Positions 1 to 8,316 of a DNA stretch of 19,197 nt are shown here, piece by piece. The notes under the pieces were generated by a model. The model did no database searches, was not told the DNA's origin, and saw only the letters and a list, made by a program, of their open reading frames with translations. The stretch is from JBCFBK01 sp038562555. Lineage in GTDB: Bacteria > Bacteroidota > Bacteroidia > Bacteroidales > Prolixibacteraceae. The DNA lies in the NCBI GenBank assembly GCA_038562555.1, contig JBCFBK010000075.1:1-19197 (forward strand), read 5' to 3'. How positions within the stretch are numbered: position 1 is the stretch's first letter; every line of letters starts with the position of its first letter. The position numbers were made by a program, and so were the translations under genes.

Positions 1-2
1 AC

Positions 3-2972
3 GATCCGCGATGGAAGAACAAAAGACTTGTGCTTCGTTTTGAGGCCATTGCCGGGTATGCCAAAGTGTTCGTGAACGGACAGGAAGCCGGTGAAAATTT
101 CGACCTTTTCCTCCCGGTTGGATGGGATGTAACCGACAAATTGAAGCGGGGCGAAAACGAAATCCGGATCTGGGTAGCCGATGCTGCCTTATTTGACGAG
201 CCGGGCAAATACGGGAGCAGAACCCATGTGGCCGGTTCTTTCTGGGGCCAGCATGCCATCGGCATCTGGCAGGATGTCTTTTTGCTCATAAAACCGGAAG
301 TGAATATCCAAAACCTGTTTGTTAAACCCCTCTTCGGTAAAGACGAACTGGAAGTGGAAGTAATTGTCAGCAACCAATCATCCGCGCGAAAGAAACTGGA
401 AGTCTCGGGATCGGTTACGCCCTGGATCAATCTTGCCTCGGGTGAGCCGAAAGATGCCCCGGTGTCTCAATGGGAACTGGGGCCGGAGGTGCTGAAGCTT
501 GCCCCGAAACAAGCAATCGTTGAGCCGCGCGATACCTTAACGCTGACGCTAAACGTAAAGGTGTCGGGTAAATTAAAAAACTGGTCGGCCGAAAACCCCA
601 ACCTGTATGGACTGGTCGTCAGTTTAAATGAAAAAAACAGGGAGGCTGACAAGAAATACGAGCGGTTTGGCTGGCGTCAGTTCTCGCTGGTGGACGACCA
701 GTTTCTCCTGAATGGCGAAAAGATCGTGCTGAAGGGCGACTCCTGGCACTTTATGGGAATTCCGCAGATGACCCGAAGGTATGCCTGGGCCTGGTACCGC
801 ATGTTAAAGGATTGCGGAGCCAACGCCGTGAGGCTTCATGCCCAGCCTTATCCGGAATTTTATCTGGATATGGCCGATGAAATGGGCATTCTTGTCCTGG
901 ATGAAACCGGCATATGGGCCAGCGACGCCGGTCCGAAATCAGATTCGGACACCTATTGGAAGAGCTGTGAAGACCATCTGCAACGCCTCATTATGCGCGA
1001 CCGGAACCATCCTTCGGTATTTGGCTGGAGCGTCTGCAATGAAAACCTGCCGGTGGTGATCAATGTGCAACGGGCGCCGGAACCTGTTATTCAGCGGCAG
1101 ATTGACGAAATTAACAAATGGGTGCGTCTGGCGGAAAAGCTCGATCCTACCCGAAGCTGGATCTCTGGCGATGGCGAAACCAACCGCCCTACCGATCTGC
1201 CCGTGGTCATCGGGCACTACGGACGGGAAAAAGAATACCAGCAATGGTCGTCGCAGGGCAAGCTGTGGGGAATTGGCGAAGGCGGGATGGCCTATGCGGG
1301 AACCCCGCGCGAAGCCGCTAATTTTGCCGGCGACCGGGCCTACGAATCGCAGTTGGGCCGTATGGAAGGCGTAGCCGCCGAAGCGGCAGAACTGCTTAAC
1401 CTTCAGAAAAAATACAAGGCTTCCTTCCTTTCCGTTTTCAACGTCGTCTGGTACGGCTTGAAACCACTCGAACTGGGATTGGCAGACACTTCCCGGGCCC
1501 CGGAAAGTTCGGACGGTATTTTCTTTCCTGTATATCGCGAAGGACAAGCCGGCGTGCAACCCGAACGCCTGGGCCCGTATTGCACCACCCTCAACCCCGG
1601 CTATGATCCCGCTTTGCCCCTCTATAAAACCTGGCCGCTGTTTGATGTCGTGCAGGATTCCTTTTCGGATACAGGCATAGTTCGTTTTCAACAGAAAAAT
1701 AAGCCTGAAACCACCGGAAGCAGGCATGAATTTCTGCCGCCGGAATCAAGGGCCGTGCTGCTCTCGGCCGATCAGGATTCCGTGCTCTATAAAATGCTTG
1801 ATGATCTGGGAATAGAAATGTCGACAAAACCTGAACCGGTAAGGGATTTCAGGAATATCCTCCTGATTGACGGGAAGTTTCCCCCGCCCGACCCGCAATC
1901 CCGCAAGTTCAAAGATGCAGTTCTGCATCAGGGGGGAATTGTCTGGATCGTTGGGATCGATCCGCGAACGGTAAAGACCCTGAATGACTTTCTGCCCGAA
2001 CCGGTAACGGCAACTTCACGGAAATCGACCTCCTTCATTGTAAAAGCGGCCGATTCGCTGCTGAACGGCTTGGGCAATGCCGACTTTTATTTTTCGGAAA
2101 TGGCAAAAACACCGGTCATGTTACACGGACTGAGCGGTCCCTTCGTGAAAGGTAGTCGCGTGCTGCTGGAAGCCTGCAACACCGATTGGAACACCTGGAA
2201 CCATCAGCCTGAATCGTACAAAACAGCCGCTGTGCTGAGAAGTGAACGCGAAGCCAAAGAAGCGGGCAGTGCACTGGTTGTCCGGAATTCCGGAAATGGC
2301 AAAATCTATCTGTCTGCACCCGATGCCGGAGAAATTGCCAGGATTTCCCCGTCGCTGTTAAGGCTTCTTTTCCTGAACCTCGGACTCAAACCACAAAACC
2401 GGCTCCTGAAAAATGCTGAAGCCGTTAATGCCGAAGGCGTGCTTGAAAACGCCCTGGTAATCGGCTCGTTCTCTTCAGAAGGCAGATCGCTGGAACAAAC
2501 CGCGCTGTTCGATTTTCTCAGCGAGCCGGACGCTGAAGCTTATTTCTCAGGAAACCGCCTAAACGGCAGGTTCTGGGAAGCGGCAAAGGCGGATGACGGA
2601 ATTTTTGACTTTAAGAAGATGAACCTGTCCGGACCAAACGAAAACGCTGCAGCCTATGTGAGCTTTTGGCTGTATTCGCCGCGGTCGCTGGCCGACCTGC
2701 TTGTTGCACCCGACATGCCGCGGCTGGATCTGTTTATCGGCGCCGACGATGCGTACCAGGTCGTGCTGAACGGAAAACTCATTCAGCAGGATTTGAATGA
2801 AGGTGGATTGAAACGCCGTGAGCAACGGATAGAGGCCCTGCCGCTGGAACAGGGCTGGAACCACATTCTGATCAAGGTGATGCAGGGCCGGGGCGACTGG
2901 AAACTGGCTGTGGAATTTGAAAGCGACCAGGAACAATTCCTGAAACAACTCCAATCAAAAATAAATCCGTAA
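3..2972 (+). CDS. Glycoside hydrolase family 2 protein, 5'-truncated by the window edge
   Basis: The frame is open from the first complete codon at base 3, so the true start lies upstream; a GTG at base 30 is internal to the sugar-binding fold and is not a credible start. Residues are numbered from that GTG. The N-terminal part (RFEAIAGYAKVFVNGQEAG) is the GH2 jelly-roll domain, followed by an Ig-like domain and a TIM barrel. RDRNHPSVFGWSVCNE ends in the expected acid/base Glu338, and Glu417 in GIGEGG is the best nucleophile candidate. Residues about 575-665 look like a flavodoxin/GATase-like fold, and about 880-965 form a beta-sandwich ending in GWNHILIKVMQGRGDWKL, as in accessory sugar-binding domains. 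GH2 enzymes remove beta-linked galactose, glucuronate, mannose and other sugars; I cannot choose between these. It ends 118 bases before the sigma factor gene and is separated from it by a promoter, so it may close a preceding operon. The signal peptide cannot be judged. Confidence 0.9.
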   Translation, partial: DPRWKNKRLVLRFEAIAGYAKVFVNGQEAGENFDLFLPVGWDVTDKLKRGENEIRIWVADAALFDEPGKYGSRTHVAGSFWGQHAIGIWQDVFLLIKPEVNIQNLFVKPLFGKDELEVEVIVSNQSSARKKLEVSGSVTPWINLASGEPKDAPVSQWELGPEVLKLAPKQAIVEPRDTLTLTLNVKVSGKLKNWSAENPNLYGLVVSLNEKNREADKKYERFGWRQFSLVDDQFLLNGEKIVLKGDSWHFMGIPQMTRRYAWAWYRMLKDCGANAVRLHAQPYPEFYLDMADEMGILVLDETGIWASDAGPKSDSDTYWKSCEDHLQRLIMRDRNHPSVFGWSVCNENLPVVINVQRAPEPVIQRQIDEINKWVRLAEKLDPTRSWISGDGETNRPTDLPVVIGHYGREKEYQQWSSQGKLWGIGEGGMAYAGTPREAANFAGDRAYESQLGRMEGVAAEAAELLNLQKKYKASFLSVFNVVWYGLKPLELGLADTSRAPESSDGIFFPVYREGQAGVQPERLGPYCTTLNPGYDPALPLYKTWPLFDVVQDSFSDTGIVRFQQKNKPETTGSRHEFLPPESRAVLLSADQDSVLYKMLDDLGIEMSTKPEPVRDFRNILLIDGKFPPPDPQSRKFKDAVLHQGGIVWIVGIDPRTVKTLNDFLPEPVTATSRKSTSFIVKAADSLLNGLGNADFYFSEMAKTPVMLHGLSGPFVKGSRVLLEACNTDWNTWNHQPESYKTAAVLRSEREAKEAGSALVVRNSGNGKIYLSAPDAGEIARISPSLLRLLFLNLGLKPQNRLLKNAEAVNAEGVLENALVIGSFSSEGRSLEQTALFDFLSEPDAEAYFSGNRLNGRFWEAAKADDGIFDFKKMNLSGPNENAAAYVSFWLYSPRSLADLLVAPDMPRLDLFIGADDAYQVVLNGKLIQQDLNEGGLKRREQRIEALPLEQGWNHILIKVMQGRGDWKLAVEFESDQEQFLKQLQSKINP

Positions 2973-3034
2973 CATGAGAACTAACAAACTGATTAAAAGC
3001 GATCCGTAAAAAATTAAAGGTCTTCTGTTTTTCA

Positions 3035-3065
3035 TTTGCGGGACTTCATTTAATCATTAAATTTG
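3035..3065 (+). promoter_or_regulatory. Bacteroidetes-type promoter (-33/-7) for the sigma factor gene
   Basis: TTTG at 3035-3038 and TAAATTTG at 3058-3065 are separated by 19 bases, an exact match to the known Bacteroidetes housekeeping consensus TTTG-N19-21-TAnnTTTG. Transcription should start a few bases after 3065, giving a leader of roughly 20 bases before the proposed start codon at 3091. The placement between the GH2 gene and the sigma factor gene suggests that the regulatory pair is transcribed independently of GH2. Confidence 0.7.
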
Positions 3066-3090
3066 AACGAGATTTTAAATCAACCTGTGC

Positions 3091-3681
3091 TTGACAACGT
3101 TAAAATCAAATAACGAACCGGAATTGGTCCGCAAATTAAAGGATGGTGATTCTTCGGCTTTTGATTTGTTATTTGTCGGGTACAGCAGCAAACTCTTCTG
3201 TTTCGTCAACAAATACCTGAATCTGAAAGAAGAGTCGGAAGAAATTGTTCAGGATGTCTTTCTGAATCTCTGGAAACACCGAAAAGAGATCCGGTCGGAG
3301 GAGGCCTTTAAATCTTATCTCTATAAGATTGCCTTGAACAATATCCGGAATTACTTCGTCAAAAAACAAGTCCGCGAAAAACATAAGCAACTGATCGCTC
3401 AGGAATACCTGATTGATTCAGACAAGGACGAGCCTGACTATGAGGCGGTCATAAAACAGGTGGACCGCCTCATCAGTCTGCTGCCGGAAAAACGGAGGGA
3501 AATCTTCCTGCTGAGCCGTAAGGAAGGACTTGATACGTCAGAAATTGCAACGTATCTCGGAATTTCCGAATCGACCGTGAAAAATCAGATTTCTTCGGCC
3601 ATTGGCTTTCTAAAAGCTGAAGCAAAGAAAAAAGGGCTTTCCGGCTTACTGTATCTCTTCCTGTTCTTATCGTCAGAATAA
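3091..3681 (+). CDS. ECF (sigma-70 family) RNA polymerase sigma factor
   Basis: A 196-residue ECF sigma factor of the Bacteroidetes PUL type. Region 2 covers about residues 24-90, with DLLFVGYSSKLFCFVNKYLN and EEIVQDVFLNLWKHR, the core-binding and -10 recognition helices. Region 4 covers about 122-175, with LPEKRREIFLLSRKEG and the helix-turn-helix TSEIATYLGISESTVKNQIS, which reads the -35 element. The C-terminus (LSGLLYLFLFLSSE) is short and hydrophobic. The proposed start is TTG at 3091, because an in-frame TAA at 3076 blocks an earlier ATG and the family fold begins about ten residues in; a TTG at 3124 is the alternative. It is followed 73 bases later by its probable anti-sigma factor, and both precede a SusC with an STN domain. 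By analogy with such systems, it is held inactive by FecR until the transporter senses its glycan. Confidence 0.93.
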   Translation: MTTLKSNNEPELVRKLKDGDSSAFDLLFVGYSSKLFCFVNKYLNLKEESEEIVQDVFLNLWKHRKEIRSEEAFKSYLYKIALNNIRNYFVKKQVREKHKQLIAQEYLIDSDKDEPDYEAVIKQVDRLISLLPEKRREIFLLSRKEGLDTSEIATYLGISESTVKNQISSAIGFLKAEAKKKGLSGLLYLFLFLSSE

Positions 3682-3754
3682 TTTTTTACCAAAACATAGT
3701 ACCTTTTTGTGTGAGCTTGTCTTTGGGTTTGGAATCCATTAGAAACGACTACGA

Positions 3755-4774
3755 ATGTCACCGAACAAGAAAACAGTTGAAGAATTATACAAAGGGAACC
3801 GATCCTTTTCGGTTATCCGGGCTGTTCTGGAATATTTTAGTCAGCCGAAGCCGGAACCGGAGGTAGAAAACCTCCAAAAAGCGGAATGGCGTGCTGTTCT
3901 TGCAGACGATCAGATACCAAAGGCGGAGTTGAGCCATGTTTTATACAAGCTTAAGTACCAGATCCTGCTGGAGAAAATGCAGCGGCAAAAGATTCTGATG
4001 CTCCGGTTATCCCAGCTCGCAGCCATACTGGCTTTACCTTTGGCGCTTTTTTTTCTCTTCAGGCAGAATCATACGGCCCCCGACGCCGGCAACCAGCCTT
4101 CTTTGGTCGAATTGCATTGCCCCGAAGGAGCACGTATCAGGTTTAGCTTGCCCGACGGATCAAATGGCTGGCTGGCCGGCGGTTCCGTCATGACTTATGC
4201 TTCAGATTTCGGGAACGACAGGAATGTATCCGTCAAAGGCGAAGCGTTCTTCCAGGTAAGGCCTGATGAGAAACGCCCGTTTAGGGTCGGGCTTGGCGAG
4301 CTTAGCGTAACTGTGTTAGGTACGCAGTTCAACGTCCTGAACTACGCCAATGACCCGGTTTCGGAGGTGGTCGTCTTAACGGGCCAGGTAAAGGTGGAAG
4401 GAAATACCGGTAGTTTCGCCAGGCAGCTTAATGCAAACCAGAAACTACAGCTTCGAAAAGCAGGAAATAAAATCGACTTATCGGATGTCAATGCCAAAAG
4501 TTATACGGCATGGACTGAAGGTCGGCTGGAATTTGACAATGAAAATCTGGAGTCGGTATGCCGGAAAATCGAGCGGTTTTATGATGTAGATGCAGAACTG
4601 AATAAAGAAGGACTGGAGAACAATGTATTGAGAGCCAATGTAAAGATCGGCAGTCTGGAGGAATTGCTGAAATACATGTCGTTGGCATTGCCCATAAAAT
4701 ATGAATTAACAGACGCAAGAAAATCCGCCGACGGAAAAATCGTTCGGCGTAAACTGATTATATCGAAAGAATAA
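3755..4774 (+). CDS. FecR-family anti-sigma factor
   Basis: A 339-residue inner-membrane regulator. Residues 1-80 are a cytoplasmic, charged segment expected to bind the sigma factor. One membrane helix lies at about 85-102 (LSQLAAILALPLALFFLF). The periplasmic FecR domain spans about 117-215, with GARIRFSLPDGSNGWL, NVSVKGEAFFQV and VTVLGTQFNV. A C-terminal DUF4974-like domain spans about 255-325 (LEFDNENLESVCRKIERFYD). In this family the periplasmic part contacts the STN domain of the cognate SusC and relays ligand binding to the sigma factor. ATG at 3755 is the natural start. The 73-base gap from the sigma gene contains TACCTTTTTG at 3700-3709, which weakly resembles a -7 element but has no matching TTTG about 20 bases upstream, so co-transcription with the sigma gene is more likely. 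Confidence 0.93.
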   Translation: MSPNKKTVEELYKGNRSFSVIRAVLEYFSQPKPEPEVENLQKAEWRAVLADDQIPKAELSHVLYKLKYQILLEKMQRQKILMLRLSQLAAILALPLALFFLFRQNHTAPDAGNQPSLVELHCPEGARIRFSLPDGSNGWLAGGSVMTYASDFGNDRNVSVKGEAFFQVRPDEKRPFRVGLGELSVTVLGTQFNVLNYANDPVSEVVVLTGQVKVEGNTGSFARQLNANQKLQLRKAGNKIDLSDVNAKSYTAWTEGRLEFDNENLESVCRKIERFYDVDAELNKEGLENNVLRANVKIGSLEELLKYMSLALPIKYELTDARKSADGKIVRRKLIISKE

Positions 4775-4789
4775 CGGAAGAAAATGGAA

Positions 4790-4814
4790 GAGGAAGTGCT
4801 GGAGACACTTCCTC
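4790..4814 (+). terminator. Perfect 9-bp hairpin between the fecR-like gene and susC (partial terminator or attenuator)
   Basis: GAGGAAGTG (4790-4798) and CACTTCCTC (4806-4814) pair perfectly across a 7-base loop, 16 bases after the fecR-like stop codon. The nearest T run (4837-4842) is 22 bases beyond the stem, so this is not a textbook intrinsic terminator. It could reduce read-through, protect a transcript end, or separate low regulator expression from high transporter expression. Confidence 0.45.
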
Positions 4815-4868
4815 GGACATTTAGCATATAGGCAAGTTTTTTAACTATTACTAAACAAGTTCAAATGT

Positions 4869-7800
4869 ATGAAAAAAAAAGATGGTAATGGGGTATGGTT
4901 GTACGGTACCCTAAAAAAAACACTGAGAATTATGCGTTTAGTCCTATTTATTTTGTTATTGAGCGTCTGTCAGACCATTGCTTCTGCCGGCTATTCGCAG
5001 AGCGCAAAAATTACGCTGAAAAGTGAAGCGTTGAAGCTTGTGGATGTACTCAGCAAAATTGAAGATCAATCGGAGTACCGGTTTATTTACGACAAAAGCC
5101 GGATTGATCTGGATAAGAAGGTGAAGATCGACTTTGACGGCGTAACCGTAAAAGAAGTACTAAAAGAGTTGTTTGTAAACCAGGGTGTCAATTACCAGAT
5201 GATTGACAATCAGATCATTCTGACCGGTTCAGCTCCCGAAGTTGCACAGCAGCAAAAAACGGTCTCCGGAAAGGTCACCGATGTTGCCGGGTCAGCCCTA
5301 CCGGGTGTAACTGTACGCCTTAAGGGCACAACCCAGGGAACAATTACCGGTTCCGACGGGAATTTCTCGCTTACGAATGTGCCGGCCGATGCAACGCTGG
5401 TGTTCTCGTTTGTCGGGATGCGCACCCAGGAAATCCCCGTTTCCGGAAAGACGAATATCCAGGTTAGCATGGATGAAGAGGCTATTGGATTAAATGAAGT
5501 CGTGGCTGTCGGATATGGTACGCAAAAGAAAGTCAATCTGACCGGGTCGGTGGCTTCGGTGAGTTCGGAAGATATCAAAACGACCAAAACCATGAACATG
5601 ATCGATAACCTGGCCGGAAAATTATCAGGGTTCAGGGTGATGCAGCGGACCAGCGAACCCGGAGAGTATTCTTCAAATTTCGATATCCGGGGATGGGGCA
5701 CACCGTTAATTATTGTTGACGGGGTTCAGCGGGAAAATTTTTCACGGATCGACCCGAATGAAGTTGAAAGCATTACCATTCTGAAAGACGCCTCGGCGGC
5801 CATTTACGGGGTGAAAGCCGCCAATGGGGTCATCCTGGTCACCACAAAAAAGGGAAAGGAAGGAGAATCGGAGATTACCTATACCACCAATTTCGGATGG
5901 CAGCAGATCACCGACTATCCCCGGCCGATGAATGCGGCCGAATTCGCAGAGGCGTACAACTGGGCCCAGCAAAACTCAGGCCAGATCCCGACATACAGTC
6001 AGCAGCAGATCGATGATTATAAGAGCGGTAAACTTACCGGTACCGACTGGTGGAATGTGACCGTGAGAAACAGTGCTCCCCAGCAGCAACATAATTTGTC
6101 GGTCAGCGGCGGAACAGATAAAGTTAAATACTTCGGTTCCTTAGGCTATTTCTATGAAGAAGGGTTGTTAAGGAGCAAAGATCTGGACTACAACCGCTAC
6201 AACCTGCGCATGAATGTCACCGCTCAGCTCACCAAACGGCTGGAATTTGAGCTCGGGATTGGCGGCATCCTCGATAAAAAAAAGGCTCCTGCCGACGATG
6301 TTGAAGATATCTTCCGGAATGCCTGGACCATCAAGCCAACCTATACGGTGTACGCCAATAACAATCCCGATTATCTCCAGTATTTCGACGGAAATCACCC
6401 GTACGCCATCTCGCACGCCTCCATTATCGGCTACCGGCATACGTCCAATAAGTCATTTCAGGGAAATTTTGCGTTGAATTATGATGTTCCGTGTATCGAC
6501 GGACTGAAAGCCCGGTTTATGTACGGCTATGATATCAACCAATACTCATTCCGGGAATTCAGTAAAAGCTACAACCAGTACGAATACGACGCGGAGACAG
6601 ACACGTACATCCCTTATGTCATAAACTCGCCTTCGCGTATGAGTATCAGTACGTCGGAAGAAACAAACTCGACCTTGCAGGCATCGCTGAATTACGAAAC
6701 AACGATCAATAAAAAGCATGGTATCAAGGCCTTGTTACTCTATGAAAACCTCCAGCTTGCCAATGATAACCTGAACGGCAGCAGGAACTTTACGGTTGAT
6801 GCCGTCGATCAGTTTTATGCGGGGAACTCGGAACAGGAACTCAGTTCAGACCCCGGCAATATTTATGAATTCAACAACCAGGGAATTATCGGGAGGGTTA
6901 ACTACGACTATTCCTCGAAATACCTGTTCGAGTTTAGCTTCCGTTACGATGGATCGTCGAAATTCCCAAAAGGAAAAAGATGGGGATTCTTCCCTGCTGT
7001 TTCGCTGGGATGGCGATTGTCGGAAGAAGCATTCCTCAAAAACAAGTATGCTTTTGTTGATAATCTGAAAATCCGGGCAACCTGGGGAAAAATGGGAGAC
7101 GATGCCGCATCTTCCTTCCAGTTTGTCCCGGGATACGTCTATCCAACTACACTAAAACTGAACAGTTGGCCGGTACAGTATCCGCTGGGATACATGTTTG
7201 GCGGAGAAGTTACAACCGGTCTCGGTTTTAAAGGAATCGTCAATCCGAATATCACCTGGTACACCGCCACGCCAATTAACCTGGGATTGGATGCATCGTT
7301 ATGGAAAGGCAGGCTGGACCTTCAGTTCGATGTATTCAGAAGAAAACGCACGGGTTTGCTGGCCACCCGTCTGTTAAGCGTGCCCGAGACCGTCGGAGCC
7401 GCCCTGCCCGAGGAAAACCTCAACAGCGACTTAAGCCGTGGGTTTGAAATTTCGATTGGTACAACACAAAAAATCAATGATTTCACCTACAATGTCTCCG
7501 GTCAGTTTTCCTATACGCACACCAAATGGCTGGACAAAGAGGAAGCCAAAGCCGGAAATTCATATCTGAACTGGAGAAACAGCAACAGCAACCGGAACAC
7601 CAATATTATCTGGGGTTATGAGTTGGACGGCCAGTTTCAGTCGCAGGAAGAAATAAACCGCTCAGCCATAGAAGACGGACAGGGAAACCGGTTTGTGAAA
7701 CCCGGTGACCTGAAGTACACCGATGTGAACGGCGACGGTATTATCGACGACTGGGACGTGGTTCCGATTGCCAAAGGAAATGCCGGTATGCAGGAACAAT

Positions 7801-8303
7801 CTATCCCGGAAATTACCTATGGCCTGAAAATCGGGATGAGCTGGAAAAATTTTGACCTGAATGCGCTGTTCCAGGGGGCAACCAATTTTTCGGTACGCTT
7901 AATCGAGCATCTGGCAGCTCCTTTCCCCTGGGGAAGAAATGGCTTGTCTCATTTTTATGACACCTGGCACCAGGCTGATTTTAATGATCCAACCAGCGAA
8001 TGGATCCCCGGGAAATATACGCCTGCGCGCCTGTCGGGAACGAACCCGAACAATTTGCTGTCGCCCTATTACATTAAAGATGCCACCTATCTTCGGCTTA
8101 AAAACGTGGAGATCGGGTACACCTTACCAGGCCGCCTTGTTAAGAAAGCCGGCATTCAGAGTTGCCGGGTTTTTGCAAACGGATTCAACTTAGTGACCTG
8201 GTCGAAGCTTCATTATATGGATCCCGAGCATCCGCAGGCCTATTACGGGTATATGTATCCGATCACCAGAAATTATAACCTCGGCTTAAGCGTATCATTT
8301 TAA
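4869..8303 (+). CDS. SusC/RagA-type TonB-dependent outer-membrane glycan transporter with STN signalling domain
   Basis: A 1144-residue outer-membrane importer that moves oligosaccharides captured by SusD into the periplasm using TonB energy. Domains in order: a basic leader and signal peptide (about 1-42, hydrophobic core LVLFILLLSVC), an STN (secretin/TonB N-terminal) domain at about 47-118, a carboxypeptidase-regulatory-like beta-sandwich at about 131-205 (SGKVTDVAGSALPGVTVRLK), the TonB box EVVAVGYG at 210-217, the plug at about 222-330 (PLIIVDGVQRENFSRIDPNE), and a long beta-barrel ending in LGLSVSF, with the terminal Phe typical of barrel insertion signals. The STN domain marks it as a signal transducer, matching the sigma/FecR pair just upstream. 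ATG at 4869 is taken as the start; the internal Met22 (4932), just before the hydrophobic core, is a possible alternative. Only 13 bases separate it from susD, so the two are co-transcribed and probably act as one complex. Confidence 0.97.
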   Translation: MKKKDGNGVWLYGTLKKTLRIMRLVLFILLLSVCQTIASAGYSQSAKITLKSEALKLVDVLSKIEDQSEYRFIYDKSRIDLDKKVKIDFDGVTVKEVLKELFVNQGVNYQMIDNQIILTGSAPEVAQQQKTVSGKVTDVAGSALPGVTVRLKGTTQGTITGSDGNFSLTNVPADATLVFSFVGMRTQEIPVSGKTNIQVSMDEEAIGLNEVVAVGYGTQKKVNLTGSVASVSSEDIKTTKTMNMIDNLAGKLSGFRVMQRTSEPGEYSSNFDIRGWGTPLIIVDGVQRENFSRIDPNEVESITILKDASAAIYGVKAANGVILVTTKKGKEGESEITYTTNFGWQQITDYPRPMNAAEFAEAYNWAQQNSGQIPTYSQQQIDDYKSGKLTGTDWWNVTVRNSAPQQQHNLSVSGGTDKVKYFGSLGYFYEEGLLRSKDLDYNRYNLRMNVTAQLTKRLEFELGIGGILDKKKAPADDVEDIFRNAWTIKPTYTVYANNNPDYLQYFDGNHPYAISHASIIGYRHTSNKSFQGNFALNYDVPCIDGLKARFMYGYDINQYSFREFSKSYNQYEYDAETDTYIPYVINSPSRMSISTSEETNSTLQASLNYETTINKKHGIKALLLYENLQLANDNLNGSRNFTVDAVDQFYAGNSEQELSSDPGNIYEFNNQGIIGRVNYDYSSKYLFEFSFRYDGSSKFPKGKRWGFFPAVSLGWRLSEEAFLKNKYAFVDNLKIRATWGKMGDDAASSFQFVPGYVYPTTLKLNSWPVQYPLGYMFGGEVTTGLGFKGIVNPNITWYTATPINLGLDASLWKGRLDLQFDVFRRKRTGLLATRLLSVPETVGAALPEENLNSDLSRGFEISIGTTQKINDFTYNVSGQFSYTHTKWLDKEEAKAGNSYLNWRNSNSNRNTNIIWGYELDGQFQSQEEINRSAIEDGQGNRFVKPGDLKYTDVNGDGIIDDWDVVPIAKGNAGMQEQSIPEITYGLKIGMSWKNFDLNALFQGATNFSVRLIEHLAAPFPWGRNGLSHFYDTWHQADFNDPTSEWIPGKYTPARLSGTNPNNLLSPYYIKDATYLRLKNVEIGYTLPGRLVKKAGIQSCRVFANGFNLVTWSKLHYMDPEHPQAYYGYMYPITRNYNLGLSVSF

Positions 8304-8316
8304 ACAACGGAAATTT

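Noticed and set aside
939..1727. Minus-strand open frame of 262 codons opposite the GH2 gene
   Set aside because: It lies entirely within the GH2 catalytic domain coding region; no domain or start signal supports it.
2974..3009. Eleven-codon ATG frame immediately after the GH2 stop (MRTNKLIKSDP)
   Set aside because: Too short, lies upstream of the sigma factor promoter, and has no supporting feature; probably chance.
3700..3709. TACCTTTTTG as a possible -7 element before the fecR-like gene
   Set aside because: It matches only loosely, and there is no TTTG at the required 19-21-base distance upstream.
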